Position numbers and translations under genes: made by a program. DNA of 6,405 nucleotides from Bacteroidales bacterium UBA6408 (GTDB taxonomy: Bacteria > Bacteroidota > Bacteroidia > Bacteroidales > UBA932). The stretch spans positions 1-6,405 of the forward strand of contig DJPQ01000047.1 of NCBI GenBank assembly GCA_002439805.1, written 5' to 3'. Positions 6,256 to 6,405 of this stretch are shown one piece after another. The first letter of the stretch is position 1. The number at the start of each line of letters is the position of its first letter. The notes under the pieces were generated by a model. The model worked only from the letters and a program-made list of their open reading frames with translations, made no database searches and had not been told where the DNA came from.

Positions 6256-6272
6256 CCCCCCCCCAAAAAAAA
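6256..6272 (-). repeat. T8-G9 homopolymer tract directly before the ATPase start
   Basis: On the minus strand eight T (6272-6265) are followed by nine G (6264-6256), then one T and the ATG at 6254. The G-run takes the place of a ribosome binding site but is only one base from the start codon. Runs of this length are prone to slipped-strand length change and also to sequencing error. Confidence 0.8.
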
Positions 6273-6323
6273 CAATATTCAAATATTTTTTTCAAAAATA
6301 AAAACAATTTTTCAATATTGTTT
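6270..6323. promoter_or_regulatory. Inverted repeat bracketing the ATPase promoter, candidate operator
   Basis: AAACAATATTCAAA (6270-6283) and TTTCAATATTGTTT (6310-6323) are complementary in 13 of 14 positions and flank the candidate -7 box. It could be a pair of repressor sites or a leader hairpin. The region is very AT-rich, so chance matches are easier here. Confidence 0.4.
6293..6300 (-). promoter_or_regulatory. Candidate -7 promoter element for the ATPase gene
   Basis: Minus-strand TATTTTTG is identical to the elements proposed for hipBA and gltX. Transcription would start near 6287, giving a leader of about 33 bases that includes the T8-G9 tract. No clear -33 box is visible at the usual distance, and the surrounding AT-richness lowers confidence. 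Confidence 0.35.
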
Positions 6324-6405
6324 CATTTGATAGAAAACTTTCAGTCGTTCTTAGGTCAGGATTACGGTCATGAACGTATAGATTGACTTGAACTGAAAAA
6401 AGTTG
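6324..6405. other. Right-edge non-coding stretch with nested inverted repeats
   Basis: AACTTTCAGT (6336-6345) pairs with ACTGAAAAAAGTT (6392-6404) if three extra A are bulged. Inside it CGTTC (6346-6350) pairs with GAACG (6372-6376). A minus-strand frame is open from the window edge to a stop near 6288, but it has no recognisable motif. I cannot name a gene here. Confidence 0.3.

Noticed and set aside
6255..6275. TTG start of the ATPase at 6275
   Set aside because: It would add only residues encoded by the T8-G9 tract, while an ATG follows directly at 6254.
1..6405. tRNA, rRNA, CRISPR array or transposase gene
   Set aside because: I looked for cloverleaf ends, regular spaced repeats and transposase motifs and saw none that hold up.

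Overview
The window looks like a chromosomal segment from a member of the Bacteroidota, most likely a Bacteroidales gut-type organism. Three things point there. GltX carries the GDRLGFPVFPL block and overall layout I know from Bacteroidales GluRS. Three candidate promoters carry the Bacteroidota -7 consensus TAnnTTTG, each time as the same octamer TATTTTTG. The leaders of the + strand genes lack clear Shine-Dalgarno sequences. The genus cannot be fixed from the sequence.

Left part, minus strand (1-1576): a HipB-like antitoxin gene followed 12 bases later by a HipA-like Ser/Thr kinase toxin gene that runs off the left edge with only its extreme C-terminus missing. HipA keeps the nucleotide-binding Lys, the catalytic Asp/Asn and the metal-binding Asp, so it looks active.

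Divergent control region (1577-1729): two near-identical 13-base sites, each with the palindrome GATATATC at its core, flank the candidate hipBA promoter and look like HipB operators. The facing gltX promoter has its own inverted repeat with the same TGATA/TATCA half-sites.

Centre, plus strand (1730-4917): gltX (glutamyl-tRNA synthetase), rpiB (ribose-5-phosphate isomerase B) and truB (tRNA pseudouridine-55 synthase). rpiB and truB overlap by one base (TAATG). Between gltX and rpiB lies a roughly 100-base imperfect palindrome of a dispersed-repeat type. It has been captured as a spurious N-terminal extension of rpiB when the start is set at an upstream TTG.

Right part, minus strand (5055-6254): a AAA-family ATPase with a C-terminal DUF4143-like domain, visibly more AT-rich than the housekeeping genes and probably an accessory gene. 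Its start codon sits immediately behind a T8-G9 homopolymer tract. An inverted repeat brackets its candidate promoter. truB and this gene converge on a 137-base gap holding a strong inverted repeat.

The most notable point is the arrangement: a HipA-type kinase is encoded divergently from gltX. GltX is the established substrate of E. coli HipA, which phosphorylates the Ser of its KLSKR loop, and that loop is intact here (S275). A toxin encoded next to its probable target, possibly with shared control, is the best candidate here for an undescribed system. The functional link is inference.
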